From: Candidatus Thiosymbion ectosymbiont of Catanema sp. Cochon2018
Lineage (GTDB): Bacteria > Pseudomonadota > Gammaproteobacteria > Chromatiales > Chromatiaceae
NCBI GenBank assembly: GCA_011392765.1
Contig: WYCW01000001.1
Location: forward strand, 1,601,006-1,665,005
DNA length: 64,000 nucleotides
Direction of reading: 5' to 3'
A program made the translations under genes and the position numbers. This document shows positions 37,290 to 46,000 of this stretch, piece after piece. Each line of letters starts with the position of its first letter. Position 1 is the first letter of the stretch. The notes beneath the pieces were generated by a model that searched no databases, was not told the origin of the DNA, and saw nothing but the letters and a program-made list of their open reading frames with translations.

Positions 37290-37481
37290 CTGCTGCCGCC
37301 GTCCCTGGTGGCTTTGCCCATCTTACAACCAGCAGGATGCCGACGCTCCTAGCGGCGTACCCAACATAAAGGTGTTGGATACGCCCACCATCCGAAGACG
37401 CGGTTCGGTCGTCCCTGACCTCACCGCATCCTATAGGTAGCAACTTGTTGGTCGATAAGAAATTTATACGCGCTCGCCCTA
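37290..37481. other. intergenic stretch before the pilW 3' end
   Basis: No gene is seen. It includes an inverted REP partner (CCTCACCGCATCCTATAGG) and AATTTATACGCGCTCGCCCT, a 20-base sequence that also occurs at about 18577-18596 after fccB. Confidence 0.4.
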
Positions 37482-38555
37482 CTAGGGCAGCCGGTTACGC
37501 AGGCCGATGGTCAACACAAGGGTCCTGTGCAACCGCTTGTCGGGAGCGGTGACCAGAGTCCCGTCGAGCGCCAGGTAACTCTGTTCCGCCTCTGCCATGT
37601 TTTCCTCGAAACCCCGCAGCAACACCCAAATCCTTACCGCGACCACGGCGTCCCAGTCGGTTACGCCCGTCGCGGTTACAAAGCGGTCCGGTGTGCCGTC
37701 GGCATCCGCATCGATATTCTCCCCGTAGCGGATCTGCAGATCAGCTACGCCTTCGACCAGTTCCTCCGTGCGACCCCTACTCGGCTTACGGTAGAGTGCC
37801 GGTTCCCCGCCGGGGTTGTGCGCGAGGTAATAAATGGAAGTACTGTAGCGAATAAGTTCCGCATCGATGTCGAACCGCTCGTGCGGTGGTGCCGCGCTGC
37901 CGCCCCAGGTCCCGTCGAAGTTTCCCGGAGCGAGGTCACCGGCCGGGTGGGTGATGGCCCCGGAGTCGTTGATCGAACCGACCTGAAAGATCCGGGCCTT
38001 TTGGCAGTCGCTCATCAGCAGGCAATCGCCGGGGCAAATCCCATTGATGCGGTTGGTACCGCCGGCACAAGCTCGGGTCTTCCGGGATACCACTACCGCG
38101 AAGACCTGAGTGCCGGAGTTCTTCGCGCGCACACCGGACGCGTCACCCTCAGGTCCCCGCACCACCAGCACGTCGGTGCCCGCGATCGGAACGCGGCGCG
38201 AGCCCGCAAAGACACTCGCCAAGGGTTTCGACAGGGTCTCCGACACATTGTCGAAGCCCTCGATAGCGGTTTGAAAATCGTTCTCCAGGGCACTTGCATT
38301 GTTCAACAGATTGACTAGGGGGCCACTGCTGCCGGCGCAGCCGCGGTAGCCGGCCCCCCGGATGTCGCGTGCCAGGAATTGCGCCACAAAGCGTTGATTT
38401 TCCTGCAGACGGCCAGCTTCGAGTTGAACCAGAAAATGCCGCTTGTTGGATGCGAAGAAAAGCAACGCCGCGGATACCGCCAGCACCCCGAGCGCGACCC
38501 CTGCAAGCAGCTCGATCAGGGTGAACCCCCTGCTGCGCCGGAGTGAGCGGCTCAC
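37482..38555 (-). CDS. pilW: type IV pilus minor pilin PilW
   Basis: A 357-residue prepilin with the class III signal RRSRGFTLIELLAGVALGVL (cleavage between G and F, Glu5 present) and a long periplasmic domain with cysteines in RGCAGSSG, RACAGGTN and GICPGDCLLMSDC. PilW helps to prime the type IV pilus tip. Its start overlaps the stop of pilV (ATGA). The pilX, pilY1 and pilE genes that normally follow are not present; the gene ends in repeats. Confidence 0.9.
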   Translation of the reverse strand: MSRSLRRSRGFTLIELLAGVALGVLAVSAALLFFASNKRHFLVQLEAGRLQENQRFVAQFLARDIRGAGYRGCAGSSGPLVNLLNNASALENDFQTAIEGFDNVSETLSKPLASVFAGSRRVPIAGTDVLVVRGPEGDASGVRAKNSGTQVFAVVVSRKTRACAGGTNRINGICPGDCLLMSDCQKARIFQVGSINDSGAITHPAGDLAPGNFDGTWGGSAAPPHERFDIDAELIRYSTSIYYLAHNPGGEPALYRKPSRGRTEELVEGVADLQIRYGENIDADADGTPDRFVTATGVTDWDAVVAVRIWVLLRGFEENMAEAEQSYLALDGTLVTAPDKRLHRTLVLTIGLRNRLP

Positions 38556-39013
38556 AATCTGGTTTCGTAAACGAACTGCCGGTTCAGGCCTTCGGATCGC
38601 CCAAGGCTATCGTCCCATTGGACGGTTACGGTAATCCGATTGCCGCTCCTGGCGATTGATCCGGCCCCGGACGGCAGAGAACAGCGCAGGCGTTTTTTCC
38701 ACTGACACAGGTCGCTGTTCTCGAGCGGGGTCGCGGGACACACCGCCTGGTCGCAGGTCCGGGGTCCGGTGTCGAAACCGGTGTCGTAGCTCCCGGTCTG
38801 CGCAGCGGCACGGTTCGCGCGCATGCGTTCGATCATATCGTCGGCGAGCATGCTGGCCTGGGAGCGCTGTTCCGCGCTGTGATTGCTCCTGGTGGCGGTT
38901 ATCTGCAGCGCCGCCAACCCCATGAGGCCGAGCGCCACTACCACGGCCGCTACCAGGGCTTCGATCAGGGCGAAACCCTGATTACGTTTTGTCGCCGATA
39001 TTCCCCGCGGCAT
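38552..39013 (-). CDS. pilV: type IV pilus minor pilin PilV
   Basis: A 153-residue prepilin with KRNQGFALIEALVAAVVVAL at the N-terminus (G/F cleavage, Glu5) and the PilV-typical SMLADDMIERMRANRAAAQT stretch. With PilW it belongs to the minor-pilin complex at the pilus tip. A fimT/gspH gene often precedes it, but here the upstream DNA is a pair of modular repeats (39050-39546), so the promoter is probably altered. Confidence 0.9.
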   Translation of the reverse strand: MPRGISATKRNQGFALIEALVAAVVVALGLMGLAALQITATRSNHSAEQRSQASMLADDMIERMRANRAAAQTGSYDTGFDTGPRTCDQAVCPATPLENSDLCQWKKRLRCSLPSGAGSIARSGNRITVTVQWDDSLGRSEGLNRQFVYETRL

Positions 39014-39049
39014 TATGCATTACCTCGATTCCACTTTGTCACATCCATC

Positions 39050-39321
39050 AGGATAATTGTGCAAATGAGTCAAATTTCGCCAACGTCTAACCTCTCTCGT
39101 TGTCGTGATCGTGATCGAAGCCGCCGTAGGAGAGACAGAATACGTTCGCCGATCGTGGCATCCAGAGGTCCCGGCCAGGCGCCGGGTCGAAACCCGTAGC
39201 CATCCGGTTTTCCCTGCCCGCTTTGCCTGGCGTCTCCGATTACGACTACGATCACGGTTCCGTTTTCGATCGCGAGAGAGCGATGATCACGCCTCGTCGG
39301 TCTGAGGTGAAGCCTCGCTAG
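39050..39321 (+). repeat. modular CTAG repeat, copy 3 (upstream of pilV)
   Basis: The left end is shortened (starts near AGGATAATTGTGCAAATGAG) but is otherwise like copies 2 and 7, with a GATCGTGATC-rich core, ending GAAGCCTCGCTAG at 39321. Copy 4 begins at the next base. Confidence 0.75.
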
Positions 39322-39546
39322 GATTCCTTGAGGGACCCGTAGCTTTACAAATGAGTCAAATTTTGCGTGCACTCAATGATGCGGTTTGCTGAGCGTTTCG
39401 ATCTCTTTTTTGTCCACAGATTACGCAGATTTTCGCAGATTAAGAATGAAATAATCTGCGGAAATCTGCGTAATCTGTGGATAAAAAATCTTTACCTCCT
39501 TGACAGAAGACTCATGCCTCGTCGGTCTGGGGCGAAGCCTCGTTAG
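39322..39546 (+). repeat. modular CTAG repeat, copy 4, with a 29-bp-stem hairpin core
   Basis: Starts GATTCCTTGAGGGACCCG, then CTTTACAAATGAGTCAA, and ends GAAGCCTCGTTAG. The core is different from its neighbours: TCCACAGATTACGCAG... (39413-39441) pairs with 39453-39481 with one mismatch and an 11-base loop. It sits in tandem directly after copy 3. Confidence 0.75.
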
Positions 39547-39556
39547 AGTCTATACG

Positions 39557-40321
39557 ATGCATTTCGCATATCCGAACCATCGGTGTTTTGAACCACCCGA
39601 CCGGGGACGACCGAGCTTCGGCAGCGGGACACACGGACTACGCAGGTACCTTTGGGTCTACCTTCTCTTACTCGGGACGGTTGGAGCTTTTGGAGCCGAT
39701 TTCTCATTCGACGATGCGGATCTTCAAAACGGGGAGGAGATCAACGAAGTCTGCGCCGGCTGTCATGGGGAGGCAGGTCAGGGTGGAAAGGAGGGAGAGT
39801 ACCCGCGGCTGGCGGGTCTTCCGGCCTCCTTCATCGCCAAACAGCTGGTACTGTTCCGGGACAGGTCACGCAAGAACCTGGCTATGGTCGAGTATGTGGA
39901 TCACCGACAGATGCCCGACCCGGATATCCTGGACGTCTCCGCGTATCTTGCCTCGATCGAGCTGCCCGGCAAGCTGCCGCCGGTCGACGAGTCGGCACCC
40001 GATTTCAGCGCCTACCAGCGGCTATTAGCCACCAAGCGGGTGGTGCAGATCCCTCGAGCGGAGGGGGATGTGCAAGCGGGGAAGAAGCGCTACAAGCGCG
40101 AATGTGGTTCCTGCCACGGTCGTGATGGGTGGGGCGACGAGGATGACGGTGTCCCCATGCTCGCCGGGCAGTACACTCAATACCTTTGGCGCCAGGTTGA
40201 CAAGTATGTCGCGAAGCTGCGCATCCACGACGAGTCGGAGCCCGAGGACGAGCTGCTGAGCGAATTCACCCGTGAGGAGCTACGCGATATATTCGCCTAT
40301 CTGTCTACAGTAGACGACTGA
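39557..40321 (+). CDS. periplasmic dihaem c-type cytochrome
   Basis: About 254 residues with an internal signal-like hydrophobic segment (LRRYLWVYLLLLGTVGAFGA) and two haem sites, VCAGCHGEAGQGG and CGSCHGRDGWG. It resembles cytochrome c4-type dihaem proteins that carry electrons to terminal reductases or oxidases. The N-terminal 40 residues before the signal are unusual and no Shine-Dalgarno precedes the ATG at 39557. The start lies only 10 bases after a modular repeat, so the true 5' end may have been replaced. It faces nosY-nosL-nosF and could donate electrons to a nitrous-oxide reductase encoded elsewhere. Confidence 0.8.
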   Translation: MHFAYPNHRCFEPPDRGRPSFGSGTHGLRRYLWVYLLLLGTVGAFGADFSFDDADLQNGEEINEVCAGCHGEAGQGGKEGEYPRLAGLPASFIAKQLVLFRDRSRKNLAMVEYVDHRQMPDPDILDVSAYLASIELPGKLPPVDESAPDFSAYQRLLATKRVVQIPRAEGDVQAGKKRYKRECGSCHGRDGWGDEDDGVPMLAGQYTQYLWRQVDKYVAKLRIHDESEPEDELLSEFTREELRDIFAYLSTVDD

Positions 40322-40322
40322 T

Positions 40323-40429
40323 TATACTGGCACACGGTACAATCTGAGCTTTTGAATTTCCCCTTCACCCCCGCCCTCTCCCGGAGGGAGAGGGAGTGAA
40401 ATGCGCAGATTGTACCGTGTGGCAGTATA
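40323..40429. repeat. 107-bp TA-ended palindromic element, copy 2
   Basis: TATACTGGCACACGG at one end and CCGTGTGGCAGTATA at the other, with the same CCCTCTCCCGGAGGGAGAGG centre. It begins one base after the stop of the cytochrome gene and may now serve as its terminator. Confidence 0.75.
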
Positions 40430-40484
40430 ATTGGATCGGATTCCGCGGATTGCGCGGAAAAAAAACAACAAGAAGGAGGTTTTG

Positions 40485-41312
40485 TCATGGCAGATCGCTC
40501 CTTCTGAATATCAGGTAGCCGCCGACGGCGCAGAGGGTCCCCAGCAGCGTCGGGTAGAGCAGCGCATAGGCGATGTAGCCGACCTCGCCGAAGGCATCCA
40601 GGATCACGTAAGCCGATGGACCCAGCATAACGAGCTGCCGGTCGAGCAGCAGCATCGCCGCGGTTCGAAAGACTTGCAGGGGATTGACGAGTGCGATGGC
40701 CACCGCACTCTCCGGGGGGAGGTATTCGCGGATCATGACGCCGAGCAGGATGAGGTCGAGGAAGAGGAGCAAGGTGAGCCAGATCACGAAGGCCGAGGCC
40801 TGGGCAACGTCCGCCGAGCGCGATAAGGTCGAGAGCAGCATCCCGATCCCGAGAAAGCACCAAGCCAACGCCATCAACAGGCCTGTGTAGTAGGTGAAAA
40901 GCGCCCAAGGGACATCCGCGCCCTTGAGCACACCCCAGACGACGGCGCCGAGCATAGCCAGGAAGACGGGCAGGAAGACGACCGGAAATCGCCCGGCGAG
41001 CTTTCCCCAAAACCAGGGTGCGAGCCCGATGGGCAGCGAGAGCAGGTATTCGTAGACCGCTGCCTCTCGGTCCCCGGCGACGGAGCGCACGGTGGTGAGC
41101 AGAACGAACAGGGGCAGGATAGCCATGGCGAGCTGGATGTAAGTCACCATCAGGCGAGAAAGACCGGTAAAACCCATGATGCGCGATTCGGTCAGCCCGA
41201 ACACGAACAGCAGGGCCGCCAGAGAGCCGAAGATCAGGCTGTAGGCCAGGAACCACTTGGCCCGCAGTGATTCGAGGATGTCCGTATGGGCGGTAAGGAG
41301 AAAACTTCTCAT
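40485..41312 (-). CDS. nosY: NosY-like ABC transporter permease
   Basis: A 275-residue membrane protein with about six hydrophobic helices (TYIQLAMAILPLFVLLTTVR, LTLLLFLDLILLGVMI) and the conserved GDREAAVYEYLLSLPI motif of NosY permeases. With NosF and NosD it forms the ABC complex that matures the copper sites of nitrous-oxide reductase. The start overlaps the end of nosL (ATGA). NosZ, NosD and NosR are not in the window. Confidence 0.88.
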   Translation of the reverse strand: MRSFLLTAHTDILESLRAKWFLAYSLIFGSLAALLFVFGLTESRIMGFTGLSRLMVTYIQLAMAILPLFVLLTTVRSVAGDREAAVYEYLLSLPIGLAPWFWGKLAGRFPVVFLPVFLAMLGAVVWGVLKGADVPWALFTYYTGLLMALAWCFLGIGMLLSTLSRSADVAQASAFVIWLTLLLFLDLILLGVMIREYLPPESAVAIALVNPLQVFRTAAMLLLDRQLVMLGPSAYVILDAFGEVGYIAYALLYPTLLGTLCAVGGYLIFRRSDLP

Positions 41313-41851
41313 TTATGTCCGTGAACGCCGGTACCGAGACTGCCGCCGTGTCTATTGAAGCGATGCTCCACGTCGAAGATGTGCGCCTTGGCAGCCGCGT
41401 AGTCGAGGGCCGCTTCCACAGGCTCCGATTGGGCGCCCAGGCTATATTGCATCGGGGTTTCCCGGCCGCTCAGATAGCTGGCGGCACGCGCGTCTATCCA
41501 TTCACCGTTGCGCCAGTCGTTGACCCAGATTTCCGCCTTTTCTACCTGGGGATCATCGCGCCGGGGTTTGTTATTTAACCAGATGACGGCACAACCGATA
41601 TCATCGAAGAAGAACACCTGGGATTTCCCGTTCGGTTCCTTTATCCGCACCTGGGCCGCATGGCGCCGGTCGGACAGCACCATGCGGCAACGCTCGCAGG
41701 CAACCCGGTCCCACTTCGGCGCGACCGGTCCGGTGGCCGGTTCGTCGCCACAACCCGCCAGCATGGCAAGGCAGGACAGCGCAAGCGCGGCGGTGAGCGT
41801 CCGTGCCGGGGAGCCCCGAGCGGTGACTTGAGCGAATCGAGGATCACGCAT
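41309..41851 (-). CDS. nosL: NosL copper-chaperone lipoprotein
   Basis: About 180 residues with a lipoprotein signal (ALSCLAMLAGCGD, lipobox Cys) and the NosL motif CERCRMVLSDRRHAAQ, where Cys and Met residues bind Cu(I). It supplies copper to NosZ. It overlaps nosF by 8 bases upstream and nosY downstream, confirming one operon. The ATG at 41851 is chosen because it begins directly at the end of nosF. The His-rich tail (HRFNRHGGSLGTGVHGHK) may add metal binding. Confidence 0.9.
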   Translation of the reverse strand: MRDPRFAQVTARGSPARTLTAALALSCLAMLAGCGDEPATGPVAPKWDRVACERCRMVLSDRRHAAQVRIKEPNGKSQVFFFDDIGCAVIWLNNKPRRDDPQVEKAEIWVNDWRNGEWIDARAASYLSGRETPMQYSLGAQSEPVEAALDYAAAKAHIFDVEHRFNRHGGSLGTGVHGHK

Positions 41852-42728
41852 AACGCACCGCTGCCGGGACGGGTTGTGGGAGCTCATCCATGCCGATGCT
41901 TGCAAGTAAGGCCGCGTAACGCGAGAGCAGGCCGAGAAAGCGCAACCGATCCGGGCCTGGTACCACGCCCTCCCAGGTGCGACCGCCGTCCGGAGTGCAA
42001 AACCCCCAGGGGCGAATGGCCCGCCCGAAGGCGTCGTCCGCCCGCGTCAATACCAGACGACAGCCCAGGCGGCTGGTCAGCTCTACCAGGTCCGCCACGC
42101 GATCGTCGAGCACGACAACGCCTTGATCCAGCTCGATCACCCGGTTGACCAGCGCCGCAACTTCGTCGAGGCGATGGCTGGATATCAGCATCGCAGCGGT
42201 GTCCCGGCGTTCGGCGAGGAGCTCGAAGAAGGTACGGCGCGCCTCCGGGTCGAGGTTGGCCGCGGGCTCGTCCAGAACCAGGAGTTCCGTGTCCCGCCCC
42301 AAGGCTATGCTGATCAGGAGCTTCTGCTTCTGTCCGCCGGAGAGCTTGACAAAGGGGTGGCGGCGGAATTGGCCCGGATCGAGCCCCAGACGCTCGGCTA
42401 CCACTTCGATGCGTTGCGGCTCGATGTCACATACGCCCGCGGCAAACGAAATCAGCTGGCCGACCGGCATCCTCAGGGGTGGCGGGAGCTGGGGCACGAA
42501 GCCGACCTTGGAAAGGACCTCGCGCCGATGTATCCGCGGATCGAGCCCGTCCATGGATATCCCGCCCTGATAGTTGTACTCCCCGAGGAGGCACCGGATG
42601 AGCGTCGTCTTGCCGGCACCGTTGGAACCGATGATCGCAACCCGATGCCCGCGCGCGATCTCCAGGTCGATCCCTTTGAGGACATCCTGACGGCGGAAGC
42701 GTTTGACAACCTTTTCGAATCGGATCAT
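41844..42728 (-). CDS. nosF: NosF-like ABC transporter ATPase
   Basis: A 294-residue ATPase with Walker A GSNGAGKTTLIR, signature LSGGQKQKLLISIALG, Walker B LLVLDEPAANLDPE and an H-loop ISSHR. It powers the NosDFY complex during nitrous-oxide reductase assembly. It heads the nosF-nosL-nosY operon as preserved here. nosD and nosZ, usually upstream, are missing and a REP-rich stretch begins at once, so the cluster has been cut at this side. Confidence 0.9.
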   Translation of the reverse strand: MIRFEKVVKRFRRQDVLKGIDLEIARGHRVAIIGSNGAGKTTLIRCLLGEYNYQGGISMDGLDPRIHRREVLSKVGFVPQLPPPLRMPVGQLISFAAGVCDIEPQRIEVVAERLGLDPGQFRRHPFVKLSGGQKQKLLISIALGRDTELLVLDEPAANLDPEARRTFFELLAERRDTAAMLISSHRLDEVAALVNRVIELDQGVVVLDDRVADLVELTSRLGCRLVLTRADDAFGRAIRPWGFCTPDGGRTWEGVVPGPDRLRFLGLLSRYAALLASIGMDELPQPVPAAVRYA

Positions 42729-43092
42729 TTCTACCTGACTGTGGGGTCCCGGATTACCGCAAAGATGTGGATGTTGGGCACGCCGCCAAGCTCCCTCCGC
42801 GTCCCTGCGTCGGGACGAAGCCTGGCGGCTTTGCCCAACCTACCGAGCACCCGCGAGGGATGCCCCTACAAAACCCAGGTCGGATTGAGTATGGGAAATT
42901 TGCGTCTATTCGCGTGCATTTGCGGCAAAAAAGAGGAAGAGGCTACGAATCACGCGAATCCGCGCGAAACCGTCGTCCCGAACCGAGGGGAGGGATCTTT
43001 CATCCCGAACTGAAAGGAGGGATCTTTTTCGCATCGATTCGTGTGATTCTTAAGTCCAAAGATACGGTTTGTGCCACTCGCCGCATCCTACT
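42729..43092. repeat. REP and dispersed repeats between nosF and hrpA
   Basis: GTTGGGCACGCCGCCA...TGGCGGCTTTGCCCAAC (about 42773-42840) is a GTAG-REP hairpin. CACCCGCGAGGGATGCCCCT resembles 1935-1954. From 42935 to 43035 the sequence matches, inverted, the stretch at 16406-16480, including GAACTGAAAGGAGGGATCTT. No gene is seen. Confidence 0.5.
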
Positions 43093-46000
43093 TCACAACC
43101 CCAGCTCCCGCCAGCGCGCCTCGATCCGCTTGACGGAGACGGGATAGGCAGTCCCCAGCTGCTGGGCGAAGAGGGAGACCCTGAGCTCCTCCAGCATCCA
43201 GCGGATCTCCTCCAGGCGGGCATCGTGCCGTCCCGCTTCATGGGCGGCGGTCGAACGTTCCCGCCATTTTTGTTGGATAGAAGCCATCTCCTGCATTCGT
43301 TGCCGGTCCTTGCCGGCGGCGTGCAGGAGCCGCTCGGCGCGGACATCCAGGGCCTTGAGATACCGAGGATAGTCCTCGAGATGTCGGTAGGGGATCTGTT
43401 GCAAAAAACCGCGAAAGACCAAGGCATCCAGGTGTCCGCGCATGTCCGTGACCGAGACCATCCAGTTGGTCTGGGTGGTATTTGCGAGCCGCCCGCGAAT
43501 GGTCTGGTAGCGGGTGAGTATCTGCCCGGTCAGGGAGGAGACTTCCTGGGCGACGGATGCCAGCCGCGACCGGTTCTGCCCAAAACGCGACACGAAGGTC
43601 TGCCGGTCTCGAATCGGCGCCCGATCCTCCAGAAAGGTAAGATCCAGGATCAGCGCCACCAGCTCGTCGGCCAGATCCGTACTTTGCCCCTGCGGTTGCG
43701 GCGCCTTGGCGTATTGGAGGCGCATCCGGTCCAGGTCCGGCAGGTTCCTGCGTAAATTTCGCAGGTCCGATCCCAGCTGGAGCATCAGCAGCCGGCGCAA
43801 CCCGGTTCTCATGGCCGCTGCGGCGCTTGCCTCCGAATCCAGCACCCGGATGGCGACACTGTCGCCCTGATCGACCAGGGCGGGATAGCCGCGCAGTCGA
43901 ATGCCGCCGTGGTCCAGGTCCAGGCTTTCCGGCAGGGCATCGAAATCCCAGCGTCTGATCCCCTCCCGTTCCAGCATCTCGGCAGAAAAGACCTGCTGCC
44001 CCTGCCCGCCGTAGTGGCGCTTGAGCCGGGAAAAATCCTCCTCCAACGCGAGCTGACGCCCCTTGTCGTCCACCAAACGGAACTTCATGCGCAGATAGCC
44101 GGGGATGGCGGACGGGTCCCAGGTATCCTCGGGGACCGCGATCCCGGTCATTTCTTTAAGCACCTCGCCGACCGCCTGGACCAGAGGCCGCTCCGAGGGC
44201 ACCAGACGCTCGGTCAGTCGCCTTGCCGTCTCCGGGATGGGAACCAAGGCCCTGCGTAGCTGCTTGGGCAAGCCCCGCAGCAGGGCGACCAGCAGTTCTT
44301 CCAGGAGACCGGGGACCAGCCACTCGCACCGCTGGGGAGAAATCTGATTGACCAGCGGCAAGGGGATGGTCAGGGTTACTCCGTCCGCGCTTTCTCCGGG
44401 ATCGAACCGATATGCGAGAGGGAGCCGGGTAGCCCCGACCTGCAGACCGTCGGGGAACGCCTGTTCGGTTATTTCTGCCGCCTCCCGCTGCATCACGTCA
44501 TTCAGGCGCATGTGCAGGAGCTTGGGGTCCTTGCGGGTCGCCGTTCTCAGCCATTGCTCCAGTTGGGGCTTAGAAAAGATGCCGCGCGGAATCCGCTGGG
44601 CATAAAAGGCGTAGATGGCCTCTTCGTCTACCAGGATGTCCCGGCGGCGGGACTTGGCCTCCAGATACCGGACGTACTCGATAAGCTCCCGGTTGTGGCG
44701 CCAGAAGGGGGCCCGGGTCTCGAAGTTTTCTTCCACCAGGGTTCCTTCCACCAGGGCGAAGCGCAGGAAGACTTCCCTGGCCTCGTCCGGGTCGATGGGT
44801 CCGTAGTTGACCCGCCGCTTGGGGACGATAGTCACTCCATAGAGGGTGACTTTTTCGTAGGCCGCTACCTGACCGGTCCCGGCCTGCCAGTGGGGTTCCG
44901 AGTAGCTTCTCTGTACCAGGTGGGCGCCGGCCCGCTCGATCCACGCCGGCTGGACCTTGGCGACGGTGCGTCCGTATTGACGGCTGGTCTCGACCCGCTC
45001 GGCCGCTACGATCCATTTGGGCGCCTCCCGAAACAGCCCGGAGCCCGGATGGATGGAAAAGCGGCTGTTGCGGGCGCCCTGGTATTCCCGCTGCTCGTCC
45101 TTGCAGCCGATATTGCCCAAAAGACCCGTGAGTAAGGCGCGGTGGATCTGCTCATAGCTCCCCGCGGTTTGGTTCTCCCTGAAACCCATCTCGTGCATCG
45201 TGAGCGCGAGTTGGGCGTGGACATCGCGCCATTCCTGGACTCGGTTCCAGGACAGGAAGTGTTGTCGGCAGAGCTTCCTGAACCGGTTTTTAGACAGGCG
45301 GGCACGCTCCTGTTCCAGAAATCGCCACAGATTCAGGAAGGTGAGAAAGTCCGAGTCCTGGTGATGGAAGGTGGCATGGATCTGATCCGCTGCCTGCTGC
45401 AGATCCTGTGGGCGCTCCCGCGGGTCCTGGACACTCAGGGCCGCGGCGATGATTAGCAGCTCGGTCAGGCAATGGTAGTCCGTAGCAGCCAGCAGCATCC
45501 GACCGATGCGCGGGTCCACGGGCAGGCGGGCGAGTTGCTTGCCGAGAGGCGTCAACCGGCCCCTATCATCCAGGGCCGCCAGCTCCTCCAGGGTGCGGTA
45601 GCCGTCGGCGATCAGCCGGGCATCCGGCGCGTCGAGAAAGGGAAACTCCTCGATGGCCCCGAATCCCAGCAGCTTCATCCGCAAAATAACCGCGGCCAGA
45701 TTGGTGCGCAGGATCTCCGGCTCGGTGAAGGGGGCCCGAGCCTTAAAATTGTCCTCCGAATAGAGCCGGATACACAGGCCCGCCGCCACCCGCCCGCACC
45801 GGCCCTGGCGTTGGTTCGCCGACGCCTGGGAGATGCGTTCCACCGACAACCTCTGGACCTTGGTGCGATGGCTGTAGCGACTGACGCGGGCAAACCCCGG
45901 ATCGATCACGTAGTGGATGCCGGGTACTGTCAGCGAGGTCTCGGCTACATTGGTCGCCAGGATCACGCGCCGGGTGCCGTGGGCCTGAAAAACGCGCGCC

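Noticed and set aside
35672..37321. 549-residue open frame antisense to nrdB
   Set aside because: Shadow of nrdB extending into repeat DNA.
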